Source: Glossina fuscipes
Lineage: Eukaryota; Arthropoda; Insecta; Diptera; Glossinidae
Assembly (NCBI RefSeq): GCF_014805625.2
Contig: NW_023998422.1
Location: 3,253,709 to 3,317,708, forward strand
DNA: 64,000 nt
Direction: 5' to 3'
Shown here piece after piece: positions 12,901-25,140 of the stretch. The notes beneath the pieces were generated by a model. The model did not search any database. It had not been told where the DNA came from and saw nothing but the letters and a program-made list of their open reading frames with translations. A program made the position numbers and the translations under genes. Within the stretch, counting starts at the first letter, position 1. The number at the start of each line of letters is the position of its first letter.

Positions 12901-13901
12901 TTCCGCTAAAGAGTGAACCAAACAGCCGTGAAATGGCCTAAAACTGATATTTTACCTAAGTTACACTTTATTGTTGCCATGAAGTAAAGAAGTTATGAGC
13001 TTTCATTCTTCGTACTCTTGTATCCACAGGCAAGAACAGAATTTAAATGGTTAAACGGTTGGATAGACCGATCGGTAGTTAAAGAATTCTTGCATAGTTT
13101 CGCATTGAATAATAATACATTTGTAGTGCGATGTCTCTAAAGCCAGTGTGCATAGCATTTACGCCAAGCAAGACAATTTTAAGGTACCACGCCGTGTTTG
13201 ACACAAAAATACACTTTGTTTATTTACTTGAATGGAATGAACTTTACAATGACATGAAATATTGTCTTCAGTTATAAGCTTTAACGTGTATTGCATATCT
13301 TGGGGGACGTATTTTTTTGTTTTCTTTTCTTCGAGTCCTTTTTCTTGACACAAACATACACATTTAAAAAGAAACGAAAAGGTTAACAGATATGAGATCA
13401 TAGCTGACATAATAATATCGATGAAAACATAAAATAATGTGCAATGAAATATCATTTCAATGGACAAATAATGTAATAAAAGCAAAATGACGTAGACTCA
13501 TACTAAGTTTGAAATGAATTAATTAAAAAAAAAATAAACAAATACTATACACGCTAAATATATACGTATATAATTTAATTTAAAAGAGCAATGATTCACA
13601 CAAAACATTTGTGTGGAAGTGTGTGTTGGGATTCTGGGAGACAACTAAATAAATAANNNNNNNNNNNNNNNNNNNNNNNNNNNNNNNNNNNNNNNNNNNN
13701 NNNNNNNNNNNNNNNNNNNNNNNNNNNNNNNNNNNNNNNNNNNNNNNNNNNNNNNNAAAAATTTAAAAAAAAAAAAAAAAAAATTTTTTTTTTTTCTTTA
13801 TTAAATATGACAGTACAATAAATTAAAAAGAATACACTTACCGCCATAATTAGATTTAAAATAATTGAAGAAATTTTAACTGTTGTGGCTGCGCAACCCA
13901 T
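9904..13901 (-). CDS. lbm: Tetraspanin T6, late bloomer (lbm), complete, 4 exons
   Basis: Predicted 209-residue tetraspanin matching late bloomer, which in Drosophila is on motor axons and helps neuromuscular synapse formation. Exons are 13901-13842, 10610-10452, 10381-10043 and 9975-9904, all phase 0. It begins MGCAATTVKISSIILN. Blocks I recognise from fly lbm include YIACSLIVFFAFLG, AAVRES, AVFLLILAIVQIV, NEAWESNSMDEIQ, HECCGKTSANDY, IVSWILIAFE and the end QRRMRF. CCG is at 123-125, ISC at 141-143 and GC at 159-160, four cysteines. Unlike its six neighbours it has no intron before CCG; TM3, loop and part of TM4 are one 113-codon exon. Intron 1 (3.2 kb) contains the 100-N gap, so its true length is unknown; no coding sequence appears to be lost. 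Ortholog call from memory of the protein, supported by order next to the El-like gene. Confidence 0.92.
10043..10381 (-). CDS. lbm: lbm exon 3 (fused)
   Basis: 113 codons after TCGGCAG, starting CAVFLLIL. TM3, the whole large loop and the start of TM4 (SWILIAFE) without the intron that all paralogs have before CCG. Donor GTATTT. Confidence 0.93.
10452..10610 (-). CDS. lbm: lbm exon 2
   Basis: Fifty-three codons after TTCTCAG: IFAICAIIWI, short outer loop NPDYIQEQ, TM2, ending CLMAT; donor GTAAGG. Confidence 0.9.
10981..11085 (+). repeat. Dispersed repeat R1, copy 3
   Basis: TTGTCCGTCCGT, GTCGCAATTTTTGCGATATT and GATACACTGACTTGCTTTG; lies in intron 1 of lbm. Confidence 0.6.
12505..12665 (+). 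repeat. Dispersed repeat R2, copy 1
   Basis: GTGTCCTTTGATCGATTCG, then TCGTAATTTTTGCTGC and ACAGACGGACAGACTGACGG. The same blocks recur at 16820 and 17190. In lbm intron 1. Confidence 0.5.
13657..13756. other. Assembly gap (100 N)
   Basis: A run of exactly 100 N, the conventional placeholder for a gap of unknown size, within intron 1 of lbm. Flanked on one side by A/T homopolymers, a likely cause of the break. Confidence 0.99.
13842..13901 (-). CDS. lbm: lbm exon 1
   Basis: Twenty codons, MGCAATTVKI to LIMA, donor GTAAGTG. Lies 85 bases from the gap. Confidence 0.9.
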
Positions 13902-14239
13902 TTTTCCAAATTTCGTTTTATCGCTTTTATGGATTTAACTTTGGCTGGATATGTGTATGTCTTTCTGTTGGAATTTATTTAAAAATATTTTTATTGCTAT
14001 TTTTTGTTTTTTTTTTTTTCTTTTAATTTTTTTTTTTTTTTTAATTTCAATGAAAATAAAAATAAACGGATTTTTGTAGACGAACCACAAAATATAAACA
14101 TTCGCGTCTCACGTTCACCTATAAACTAAAGCAAACGTCGGTTATTTATTTTCAATACTAATAACGGTGACTGTGTGGCTGCGATGAGCTCAGACAAACA
14201 ATATGTATATACATGTAGTCAATACAAAACATTCATACG

Positions 14240-14243
14240 TACA

Positions 14244-14272
<29 letters not shown>
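14240..14272. repeat. ACAT tetranucleotide microsatellite
   Basis: About eight ACAT units, 340 bases upstream of the lbm start codon. Confidence 0.9.
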
Positions 14273-14274
<2 letters not shown>

Positions 14275-16819
14275 TTATATACACCTACACCATACATACA
14301 TTTACGGTATAACACGATTGAATAAATCTGAAACAAATTGATTAATAAAATTCTGACAAACATTACTATTACATTACACAACAATAGCAAAAATATTGAC
14401 CAAAAGTCAAATCGATCACAATATTGCTTAGATCGCATATAATAGAGTGGATATTAAGAAGCCTCTCGTTCAGCATCCATCCTACAAGTCGAAATGTATT
14501 TGAGAATATATCTTATGTTTGTGGCTTGTGTGTTTACCTGTAAGTGTGAATTTGAAAATCTATGCTCACTCTCTAGGCCGTTAGATTAGATTCTCTAATG
14601 TCATCATCCATATGCGCGTTGCTGTTATTGCCATTGATAATAACAGGTTTCTATTGTTTTTGTTTTCATTATTATTACTATTTGTTTTTATTCTGTCAAC
14701 CCAAACAAACTTTAACATAAATGAATGAAGCATTTGTTTACATTCGTGCATTAAAAGAATTGCACGAGTGTGTGCAAATGAAAAGTTAACCAGCAAAGCG
14801 AACGCGTCGTCGTCTACACAACGAATATGTAAACATTTCATTATTCTTATGTGCCGGCCGGCAAAACTTGTTGTATGAAACTTAAAATGCTTTAAAAATT
14901 TTTGCTATTTCACCTATTCATAGATTGTATAGCGAGTAAAGAATCTCTTCATAGCCATTATTCGAAGAGTTGTGGTATGACGGAGTTGTGGGCCGCTTTA
15001 TTATACACCTGGTGACCTTCATCAACATTCGTCATTCTAAACCGATATATGTACGTTCGTCGGTCCGTCGGTCCGTCGGTCCGTCCGCACTTTGTGTATT
15101 GAAATTGCTCGTAAACATGTGCAATGCAAAAAGTATCAAGCAAAGCACACACATCTTAAGTAAAAGGCCATAAATGACGTTTAAAAGAAAAGAACTCACT
15201 CTACTAACTATCACTTGTCTAAAAAATGCAAAAATTGTGTGGAAGTTATATGTAATCACTGATCTGAAGTCTCGCACAAACGTCTACGAGGAACATCTAA
15301 AATCTTACTAATTGACGAATCGTGGATCCCGTCTTAAGTGAAGTTTGCAATGCAGATGTAATTTGCAATCTATCGAATACTCCAAGATCGATCAAACACT
15401 TGACCTAAAGTTCGATTGAATGCGTGACTGATAACTGAATTCAATACATAACATGAAACCTGGTTCAACACCTAACAACTTCTAAGTGCTACTAAATATA
15501 TGATCCAAAGTCGCGATTGAATAGATTGAAGGTTTGATTAAATACCTGACCTAGAGCTCGATTAAATAAATAATTCCAAATGTATTATTTTCATTTCCAT
15601 CAAATATTCGGGATGTTTGCTTGTGTTACTTGAGCTACACTGAATATTCAAAGAAAGATTCTTTTTATAAAAATATATTTTATTTATTTTCTACCACGCT
15701 TGCAATATTCTTATTAAAGGCACTAAGACTCGGTTACACGAACTAATTGGTTGGTCGATCGTAATCGATCGTGCATAACAGTGCCTACTTATCCTGTTGG
15801 CAATGATTGCGTTTGACAATCAGCCTGAATCCCTTGTCTCGGACTCCAAATGCGTACATTTCATCTTCAATGACCAATGCAGAGTGGCTGTATGAAGGTA
15901 AATTCATAGAGCGTTTCACACTCTTACTCGGAATGCGGATGACCCTAAGAGACTAATTCGAAAGATTCTCTGCAGTCGATAGGATTATAAAGATTACGCC
16001 TTCCTTGGATGACAATGGATCAATGCTCCTTTCAGTGTCCCTCCGAAGCCATACATGCCGCACGATTACAACGACAATATAACGAAGAAACATGACATTG
16101 AATATTTGCGCTAAATGATTGCGTTTGGATTGTAATTTTCAACGAATGTAGTGCACCTTCCATTAATCAGGCAGATAAGGTCGTTACAAACACGAAGCCT
16201 AGGCGGCATAGAAGCTATATGGAAGCATTGGTTAACAATGAGATCATATTCTGCGGTTAGCAGACTGTACTCATCCCAATAGAAATTTTTGACCGCAGTG
16301 TGCATAAATCCGTTAAAAAAAACTTTCGCTGGCGATAAGGCAAACGGGCCAATGCTAGTGAAAAGCGCACGTGGCATGTTCCGTTTCGATCTTAAAGAAA
16401 TATTCGAAGAATGATTCAATTTAGAAACGTTCAGTTTTGTATAAATAGTTTTAGAATGTGCATGCTCACAGAAGCTGACTAATGTCTTAGAAGGTCTTTA
16501 GTCAATGTTAAGAATTCTTCCGAAATGATTAAATGGAAGAAATGTGTCAAGAAAATACATTCAGCGAAGTGAAGTAATACGCTTATGAAATCCATCTTTT
16601 GAAACTTTATTAAGGTATACTTAAGTTGCTACACGCTGCAGCGTATATAAAAGGGCTACATGAAGGAATGAGGAAAGCAGCGGATATAGTTGAGGTAACT
16701 CTGCTGTAGGCGTGTCAGTTTATTGTATCAGACCAACGATAAGTGAAACTACCCTAAGCTCCATGGAGCAGTTTTGCGTCCTTTCATATGAAATTATGAT
16801 TGATTTATGACTTTGAGGA

Positions 16820-17000
16820 ACGTGTCCTTTGACCGATTTGAGCAATTTTCAAACCCTTTTGCAGATTTGTAAGTGATATCATCATTTTTACTACAAATAG
16901 ATACAGTTGGGCAGACGGAGAGATGGAGAGATGGACATGCGCTGGAACATTTCTAATGGCGAAGAATATGTATACCCTATGGGGCTTTTGATGTTTGCAT
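16820..17000 (+). repeat. Dispersed repeat R2, copy 2
   Basis: GTGTCCTTTGACCGATTTGA, CATCATTTTTACTACAAATA, and a GAGATGGAGAGATGGACATG run. Confidence 0.5.
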
Positions 17001-17139
17001 CTGCGCGTTATAAAGATATTGAAAAAGAAATTAAATTTTAATGCACTATAATATTAAGTACACGTGGTCAACTTCTCCCATTTTTACGCAGAGGCTACAT
17101 CGTCGTCCATAGAATATACGTTCAAATTTTTGTAAGTTT

Positions 17140-17445
17140 ATCTTTATTCGTTTTGGAACACAAAGGTATTCCCCGTGTACCTGGTACCGTAGGCGTCTCC
17201 TTCGGCCGATTTGACCTATTTTTAATACTACCACAGGCGTAAGAATTTCCAATTTCACGGCCAGGAGAATGTTTACAACAGACATTGCACAGACGGACTG
17301 ACGGACATGGCCGAATCGATTCAGCGTTTGACGCTGATCCAGAATATATATATAATTTGTGGAATTTCTGAAGCTTCCTTCTGACCGTTGCCAAAGTTGT
17401 GACAAAATGAATATTCCCCACGGTGAAGGGTATAAAGATTGAACA
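17140..17445 (+). repeat. Dispersed repeat R2, copy 3
   Basis: GCGTCTCCTTCGGCCGATTT, ACAGACGGACTGACGGACAT and a terminal CACGGTGAAGGGTATAAAGA. Next to copy 2, same orientation. Two overlapping minus-strand ORFs of over 130 codons here are repeat-derived noise. Confidence 0.5.
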
Positions 17446-19424
17446 CTTTCCACAAGTTATGCAAATATACCTAAACCTCAAATTTGGCTTACAATTAAGG
17501 AATTTTTTATCATTGGTCAATATTGAACTAATTTTTCACTTACTCGCTGAACATTTTTTATGATATATTATTAAATAAGCTAGTGCCGATCCGAGAGAAA
17601 CGCTTGAAATCACAAATTAAAGTGCTTGCGGGGTAATTGCCAGAACACCGATTTCAACTGTTGCCTATTTTTCGGTAGTGTAGTTGACTGTAGGATTCAA
17701 TCCTCACTAAAACAAAGTAACATTTTGTGGTGATGGCTACTGAGAGAATATTCTCCTTCCATCTGTGGTATAATATCGTTTCGCTTTATTTGGAGTAAAG
17801 AAAATTTTCCTTTCAAGGAATTTTCTCTCAAGCAAATTAAGTCGACAAAAATGATCCATCATTTGAAATGTGCTGATTCGTCCCGACATGTTTTGTTTCA
17901 AATTTTTAAAAAAAAAGTTTTATTCTGCTACCCGTCGAAATTGATCACAAATACAGCTGGAAGGAAACATTCACTTTTTCATGCAATAAATTCGAAGATT
18001 TTCCCCTTCTGCAGGTGAACTTCACAATAAATGTAGATTTTACCAACAATCTAAAACTACCGGGAATTTTAAATTCTTTCTTTTACAATAGATTTCATTG
18101 AAAGTTGTAGGAAGGCATTGCAGATCAATTTTTTTTAATTTACTTGACCCTGGAAACGTTGTCAAAGCAAGCAGTAGTAGTAGAAAGTGATTATATGTCA
18201 TTTGAGCGGATAATGGCAACACTTAAGAGAACTTAGGATAAACGACGGCAGCCGGTACGCTACCTATAACTTGCATGAGTAAGCGAAAGCCTCCAAAAAA
18301 TGTCCAAAAGCTTGGATGTTCTTTAATATCGATGTAATGTGGTCACAATACAAACTATCCAAAACAAGTACTCTACAGAGATCAAAGAGATTTGCCCACT
18401 TATTAGGTCCTTTAAAACACCTACAGGGCTTCCTCGTCGTTCTGCACAGCGCACAACACACTACCCGCAACTCATCGTTTCTTCATCATACTGCCAGCCT
18501 TTAAAACAACCTATCTGCATGGATCGCTCCCAGCGTACCCGATGTATCAATTTTTAAGATGAATATTGTTCACTCCTTTCCTCCTAAAATCTCTCCTGAC
18601 CACCTCCATGCCCGCACTTATAGGGGACATCCTCTCAGCAACTGATCGTAAAAAATAAATGAATTATCGTCATTTTGCGTGTGACTATGTCGACTCTATT
18701 AAACGATGTGTCTCCATCCGCGTGCCTCATGTCAATCAATATGTACATACAACTTACAGATCGCAATTTTCAAGATATTCTCACACTGGCATATTTCAGA
18801 CTATGAATTGGATTGAATCGATCGAATAAATCTTTTTATGAAACCATTTTTTCCCTTTTTAATGTCTCTTTACAGCAGAAAACCAGTGAGTTTACCTTTA
18901 CCTGCAGTATAGTTGGGATGCTAAGAACTATTTTTCGGACGATACTTCACGTTAAAGTTTTCGCGAAAGGTAGACCATATGGTAATCGCTGTAGGGTGTG
19001 TCATAATTTGCTCGGCAGTTGGTTTTCAATTACATCTTAATTTCATTGCCAAAAAGTGAATTTTTTATATGTTGTTACTACATGCGATCAACAGACCTCA
19101 AGAACCAAACGACTATGAAAATTTGTTTTCATTGTGTATTTATAAACATTTTACAAAGAGAAATTCATTTATTTGCATATTAATATTAATATCAAAGTTC
19201 TCCATTTGAACGGTGAACGGTTAAAGTTAAGTAAAAAACTTATATGTAAAGGGTTAAATTTAAAAAGATCAAAAAATTATATACCAAAAAGTGCACTAAT
19301 TTTATATAAATATGTGTATGCGTAGTTTGTACATAAGTAATGAACAAGTAAAAGTAAAAAAATGTAAAGGTACACGTGACTTGGGAGGTAGAGCAGTGCG
19401 CACTGCGATTGCCACTGATTATGT

Positions 19425-19496
19425 TCAATAGCCAAACCTGCGTTTTTGATTTGTATAATGAATGGCTAAGGTTGTTGCTAACAATAGAATCACCAA
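19425..19496 (-). CDS. Tsp42El: T5 exon 5 with stop
   Basis: Twenty-three codons plus TGA after TCGAGCAG: LVILLLATTLAIHYTNQKRR then FGY. Confidence 0.88.
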   Translation of the reverse strand: MVILLLATTLAIHYTNQKRRFGY

Positions 19497-22400
19497 CTGC
19501 TCGAAAGAGAAAAATATTACTTTGACTTTCTTTACTTGCAATCAATCGAATATGAAAAAATATTGAGAGAAAAAGATTAACTTACACTAACTCCCAATAA
19601 GCACCATTCGCATATTTGCGTTGTGAGAACCTCGTCAGCGAATGCCGCTTCGACCTTGGTTATGCAACCAGTTATGTAAACATTCAAAGGATTTATGCAA
19701 TTACTGTCTTTGCAGCAACTTGATGGCGGACTACGTCCAATGTTTACATAATCTTCTGCAGAATCACGACCGCAGCAAGCGTACTACACAGAAAAACATG
19801 TAAGCATTTATGTACATTGGGCGATCAAAACTCAAAAAAAAAAAAAAAAAAAAAAAAATTTAATGTTTTTTTTTTTTGTTTTATGAGCACTTACCACTAT
19901 TTGCATATTATCCATGGAACCGGGTTGCGTTATTTCTTTCTGCCAAAAGTCATCAACCTCTTGAAGAGCGTATTTCTTAAAGACGTCACGTGTATTGAAA
20001 CAAATCATGACAACTACAAGAACTATCATTACTAACATGGTAATCGCATGCTATTTACGAAAACGAAATAAATAAATAAAATCTTCTCCCCATTATCTTA
20101 TACTATACATATATATATATATATCAAGTTTTCCTACCGTCCATAAGGAGCGAGCAGATTCACGTGCTGCTCCCATGCAGCCGAAAAATGCAATTAATAG
20201 TATAACGCCGCCCAACGATATGACACCAATAGCATAGTTGCGGGGCATCGCATCCCATCCGAAACCGCCAAGAATTATTAATAGAATTCCAATGATCTGC
20301 ATTTGCAAAGAAAAAGAACAACATGAAAGTCCACTTATTCTAGATTCGTACACTGCAATGCATTGAATCAGAAATAATGAAAATAACATTTCGCGAAATT
20401 TCCAAGATCCAACAGAATATAAAGTCTTTGGTGAACACATTTACTTTAGTCTTTGAGCGTTAGCTTCCTCTGCGAATGAATAGGTTATGACACAAGTGGA
20501 GAATGTGTTTCGTATATGGCGTTCGTAAAAGCTAATCTTTGCGCTAATTAATATTTAACTATGTAGATTACAACCATTTGAAAATTAATAGAATAAAAAA
20601 TACTTCTATTAATATCAATTTTATTGCATTTTTATTGTATACAAAAAAAAAAAAAACATTACGGTCTCCTTGAGTAATCATTACTTGATCAATTAGTCCT
20701 TCAATTAACTACATGGAAAAGTAATGCAATCTCTTCTTTTCACTTCCATCATGTTGGGTGTGTGAGTGCGATTTTGGACTTTTTCGAAGAGAGGGTGTAA
20801 GTATTACTCTGGGCAGTTGGTTAAAACGTTGATTTCTTCTTTAAGTTGTAACTGTATGAGTTATCAATCTGAAGCATACACAACATGGCTCTCTGGAGTA
20901 AAAAAACGTGATTTTCGGGAAAACTAGGAGCAAGAACTAATGGAATTGGGATGGAAATGGGGCAATATGTCAAAAGTCATGACAGTGTGAGTTTCTTTCC
21001 AAACCAAGAAATTTTTTTTTACCACAAGCGAATCCATCCATAGTCGCATATCAAATATATTTTCGAAAGCAAGAAGATTCATTTCTGAAACATCCGCCTG
21101 AGTGGTCGAGTAAGCAAAAGATCTCGACGTACAACAACTCTATGGTCATGGGCTCCAATCTCAAGTGCGGTAAAGCTTTGATTAGAACTGATAACCTTTT
21201 GTACTAGCGCTTTAAGTGTTTACTCTTCATTTCCCTAATAATAATAATAATAATAAAAGTAACTTTTGGAACAAAATCTATTCTATTCAGCTTGGAAAGA
21301 AATTTTTCATATCCAATAGCAACGAGAAAACCTTTGCGATAATTTTATCGTGTATGCATCAATCATTTATGGATGTTCTTATACAGCTGCGACCAAAGAG
21401 TAACAACACTTTCTCACCTAAGTCAAGTGAGGCTAGCCTAACGAGCAATTATTATCTCTTAGATGGGCGCCAAACTAACAGAATCAAAATTTCAGGCGAA
21501 CGCAGTCAGTAGTTAATGAGACACGCTTCCTTTATATTCTTCTGAAGAATAGGACTTTTTGATTCAAGACAAGTAATGTATATACTAAGTAGTTATGTAT
21601 TATATATATATAGGTATGTATGCCATTTCACGTTTCCATTGCTTCTCTTAATTATCTGACATTTTCAAGAAATCTTCAATCCATCATTAGATCAGTTAAC
21701 TAGATACCAAACATGAGAAGCAAGTTTAAGTAAAGAGCAACTAAAAGCAGACCGATCGAATACTCGACGTGAATACGTAGTAGTGTTCGAGAATTTTGTT
21801 AATTTTAAGCGAGTCAACTGATCAATCGGAATCCTCCCAGATGATCTTACACGTCAAGTGTGTTCTCGATATCTGCTAGAGGTTGTTGTGGAACACGATA
21901 AAATAAATGTATCCTTAAAGCTTTAAGTTAATATTAACTAGAAGGTGTAAACCGAAACTTCAGCTCAGCGTTGATGGATCAAACTCATAATAAAGTGACC
22001 GTTATCTAAGAGTTTGTGGGCTTTTAACTTTTGCTCTCACTCTTTGTTTGGTGAGTTTCCTAAGAAGAGATAAGAGATGAAGGGTGAAATCAAGCCGAAT
22101 TGCATCGTGGAGCTATCTGCACATAAACGCAGCACAGCCTACATTACGCCGATGAGTAATAGAATTTTAGGGCATCAACCTTCCGGCGCGATCTGAGAGT
22201 TTCCGTCCACACTTGCTAACTATACTCTTATCTTGCACGAATAGAGGCGGTGTAGATATCGACGATACTGAAGTATGTGTTGCACTGCTCGGAAAAACCT
22301 AAACCTCGTCTTTCGAGTACGTATTCCGCCGAAATTGCGTACTTTTCTGTCCTCATGCTTAAAATGTCAAGAGCTGCTGATTGCTCTACCTTAATATCGC

Positions 22401-24259
22401 CAAAGGAAAAAATGGTTTAATCTTTCTTCTTATGCATTATACATTGCGTTTTGTTAGCATTGAAGTTTGTACTATTTCTTCAATGCTATTCGGATGCTCC
22501 GTTGATGGCATCAATGAAGTGTGTCGGTTATTATGCAGCATTTATTTTGCAACTCGATGCTGCAAATGAATTAATAGGCTTTCCTGCCACGCGCACATAG
22601 TCGTTAACACGTTGACACTCAAATGGATGATGGACGAGAGAAACACACGGAAAATCTCCCTGTAGATATAATATTACGAACATAGGATGGCCATTGTCGT
22701 CATGTGAACATGAACATTGGACGGCTATAGACGGCATTTACGTCACCCTATTAGCAAGTATCAAGAAGAGAGAGAGACAATCAACACAATCCTGTGGTAT
22801 TCCTGCGTTTTGTGAGCAAACTGATGTTTACGTAAATTCTTAACAACTGAAATAGTTGAAGTTGATTGTATCGTGTTTCATTGCATCAATAATCAATAGT
22901 TTTTTCTAGTAGTAGTAGATTATCAGGCGTATTTTAAGCAAGATCACAAGGACATCACAGGACACAAGGCACTCTTTCTTGCGTGGTTTTCCAGGACGTG
23001 ACAACCCCGTCTTATAACAAAATTGATGTCGGAGCGTTTTCTTGCGATCGTTCAGAATACCAAGATTGACACAAAATGTAAATGACAATAAAATTCATTC
23101 CTTGTATGACTGTTGATCGTTGACACCGGAATGCCAGAACGTACTGCTATATCTGCAGGACTTTCTTTGTTTTCTTTGAACTTGTTCTGAATATTTTCCG
23201 TCCATCAACCAAGGGCTGTTAGATGAATTCGTATTTTGGTTTTTAATCACGAAAACATCTCAGGGACTTCATAAACTCTATATACAAGTCTCTTAGGACG
23301 CAAACATAACGTGTTCTCTCTCATTACGTATATGTATCTTGCATTAACCAAAATTCGCGCAAAAAGAATTCGAGGAGTTTGTCACATCTCCTATAAACAC
23401 ATCCAAGTTGTTGCACCCTACACCACTTGTGATAGAAGAATATATTATATTTGTGCGGATGTGTGCAACATCTTTTTATGATACCGATCGATTCAGAAAT
23501 TCTATCTCAATCGACCCAAGCCTGTATGTCCATGCGCTACCATTTTTGGGATACCTTGATGCACTGACATGTCTGGATTAAGGACAAACGCTACTCACAT
23601 CGGACCACTTTTTCGACCTTAATGCCTTATTTTGTTGTTATTGTTAAAAGTGTTTACATTTCTAAACATATTAAGCTAATTGATGGGCAGTGGCCCGCTA
23701 TAATTTTTCTATTTTTGAGTAAATTTAGCAAACAGAAGATACCTCTGTGTTGGTTACGAAAGAAAAATATTTACTAATGCAAGCAGCGTTACTTACTAAA
23801 TTTATAAAACTCATTCAATTCATTAAAGGCAAAATTTGTTTACATATACTTGTGAATATTAATTTTTTAAAGGCGTATCCTTATACCAATTGCATTAACA
23901 TTTTTTTTTACGCTTGGGAAAATACCTAATAATGTCGCACTAACAACAATGTCAAGCTTCGAATATTCAGTATACGCAATAGAGTAAGCAGACAGATATA
24001 GGCAGACATTATTTTGATCGATTTAAAATTACAAAGTAATTATAGATACAGAGATCATTAGATTCGCATCATCTTTTACTATGCATATTACAACAATTAT
24101 AGAAATTATGAATTTCCTGAGTTGTTGCGAGCAAGAAAATACTTTTTATTATGTAATACTTCATAAACACATATATATATAGTATATATATGTATAGTGC
24201 ACATATATATAGTATATTTATATGTATATGCAATAAGTTAAGATTTTATTTATGATAAC

Positions 24260-24290
<31 letters not shown>

Positions 24291-24881
24291 GCAGTAAATA
24301 TGAGCTCATCTACGGAAGCCAACTAAATGCTATTGCATGTTCTTCGAAGCGATGAGAGATGGAATCATTCTTAATGACAATTAAATATTTACGTAGTTTT
24401 CTTTAGTTAAGTATCCGTTACAGACATAAATATGTGCATATGCAGACGTTCGAAGGTAAGTTTGATATGCGAACACGCAATTGCTTTTTAAACACATCAA
24501 TTTAATGAATTATTCGATGCAACACTAAAACAAATGTCTACACAATATTTTGAAAACATAGAAGGTGTAGTTGTCGCAAGCCTCGTAAGTGTCATGTTTA
24601 TTTTAATCAAGAGAATAAGTCTGCGATGATAGTTAATGCAAACATTAGATGATATCATATGCTAAATAAAAGTATTACAATAATGGAGGCATCCTTATGA
24701 GTGACACACAACCAGCATACATTGCTTGTAATGAATCGCAAATTTATCTCTTGAATAGTGTCAACGAATTCCGAGTTTTTTTTTTTTTCTTTTCTTTTCT
24801 TTTTTTGGATTTTGAACTAAAATTCTTAAAATATGTCTTTAATGTGATGAGGGAAATAAATCAAAGTACACAGGCACATCA

Positions 24882-24921
<40 letters not shown>

Positions 24922-25077
24922 AGATAGATCTCATTGAAATGTGAAGCTGTGTGAGACATACACACATCTGCCTATAGATAACATTGTTTTGTAAACAATT
25001 CGTTAATATTTACTTACCGCCCATAGTGTGTTGAAGACATATAATAGGTATTTAATCGTTATTGTAGCGCATCCCAT
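19425..25077 (-). CDS. Tsp42El: Tetraspanin T5, Tsp42El-like, complete, 5 exons
   Basis: Predicted 214-residue tetraspanin. Exons are 25077-25018, 20296-20138, 20050-19895, 19783-19586 and 19496-19425, all phase 0. It starts MGCATITIKYLLYVFNTLWA. TM2 ends FFGCMGAARES. The large loop has DVFKKYALQEV, GSMDNMQ, CCGRDSAEDY (CCG 128-130), SSCCKDSNC (148, 149, 154), NPLNVY and GC (164-165), giving six cysteines; it ends with AIHYTNQKRRFGY. These blocks match my memory of Drosophila Tsp42El closely, so the ortholog call is fairly strong; a protein search would settle it. Intron 1 is 4.7 kb, the longest in the window. An A-rich stretch of about 50 bases in mRNA sense sits 35 nt before the ATG. Confidence 0.9.
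19586..19783 (-). CDS. Tsp42El: T5 exon 4
   Basis: Sixty-six codons after GTGTAG, starting YACCGRDSAEDY, ending WCLLGVS before GTAAGT. Confidence 0.9.
19895..20050 (-). CDS. Tsp42El: T5 exon 3
   Basis: Fifty-two codons after TAAATAG: HAITMLVMIVLVVVM (TM3) and the loop through QPGSMDNMQIV, donor GTAAGTG. Confidence 0.88.
20138..20296 (-). CDS. Tsp42El: T5 exon 2
   Basis: Fifty-three codons after AATGCAG: IIGILLIILGG, outer loop WDAMPRNYA, TM2, ending RSLWT; donor GTAGGA. Confidence 0.89.
21093..21258 (+). repeat. tRNA-derived SINE copy 2
   Basis: Same head as copy 1 (TCCGCCTGAGTGGTCGAG), degenerate B box GGCTCCAATC at 21151-21160, ending in about seven TAA units. Lies in intron 1 of the Tsp42El-like gene, antisense to it. 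Confidence 0.68.
23510..23640 (+). repeat. Dispersed repeat R1, copy 4
   Basis: Shows ACTGACATGTCTGG, AAGGACAAACGCTACT and CGGACCACTTTTTCGACC; in intron 1 of the Tsp42El-like gene. Confidence 0.55.
24267..24290. repeat. AT dinucleotide microsatellite
   Basis: Twelve AT units, with further AT-rich stretches around 24173-24225; intron 1 of the Tsp42El-like gene. Confidence 0.9.
24886..24917. repeat. AT dinucleotide microsatellite
   Basis: Sixteen TA units about 100 bases inside intron 1 from the exon 1 donor of the Tsp42El-like gene. Confidence 0.9.
25018..25077 (-). CDS. Tsp42El: T5 exon 1
   Basis: Twenty codons, MGCATITIKY to TLWA, followed by the strong donor GTAAGT. Confidence 0.9.
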
Positions 25078-25108
25078 TTTATTATTATAAACTTTAATGT
25101 TGTTGTTG

Positions 25109-25140
<32 letters not shown>

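Larger units (their letters stand above)
10611..13841 (-). other. lbm intron 1
   Basis: Contains R1 copy 3, R2 copy 1, the N gap and long A/T homopolymers near its 5' end. No further exon recognised. Confidence 0.8.
13902..19424. other. Intergenic between T5 and lbm, lbm upstream region
   Basis: 5.5 kb. Poly(T) tracts at 14001-14042 (poly(A) in lbm sense), the ACAT microsatellite, a GTCGGTCC tandem run at 15058-15085, R2 copies 2 and 3, and a weak R1 head near 18750. No gene recognised. Confidence 0.65.
20297..25017 (-). other. Tsp42El-like intron 1
   Basis: 4.7 kb, longest intron here, with SINE copy 2, R1 copy 4 and AT microsatellites. No internal exon seen. Confidence 0.8.

Noticed and set aside
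13596..13901. 101-codon ORF spanning the N gap
   Set aside because: Only the first 20 codons are real (lbm exon 1); the rest reads through the donor and the gap.
17046..17520. Two overlapping minus-strand ORFs over 130 codons
   Set aside because: They lie in R2 repeat copy 3 and contradict each other in frame.
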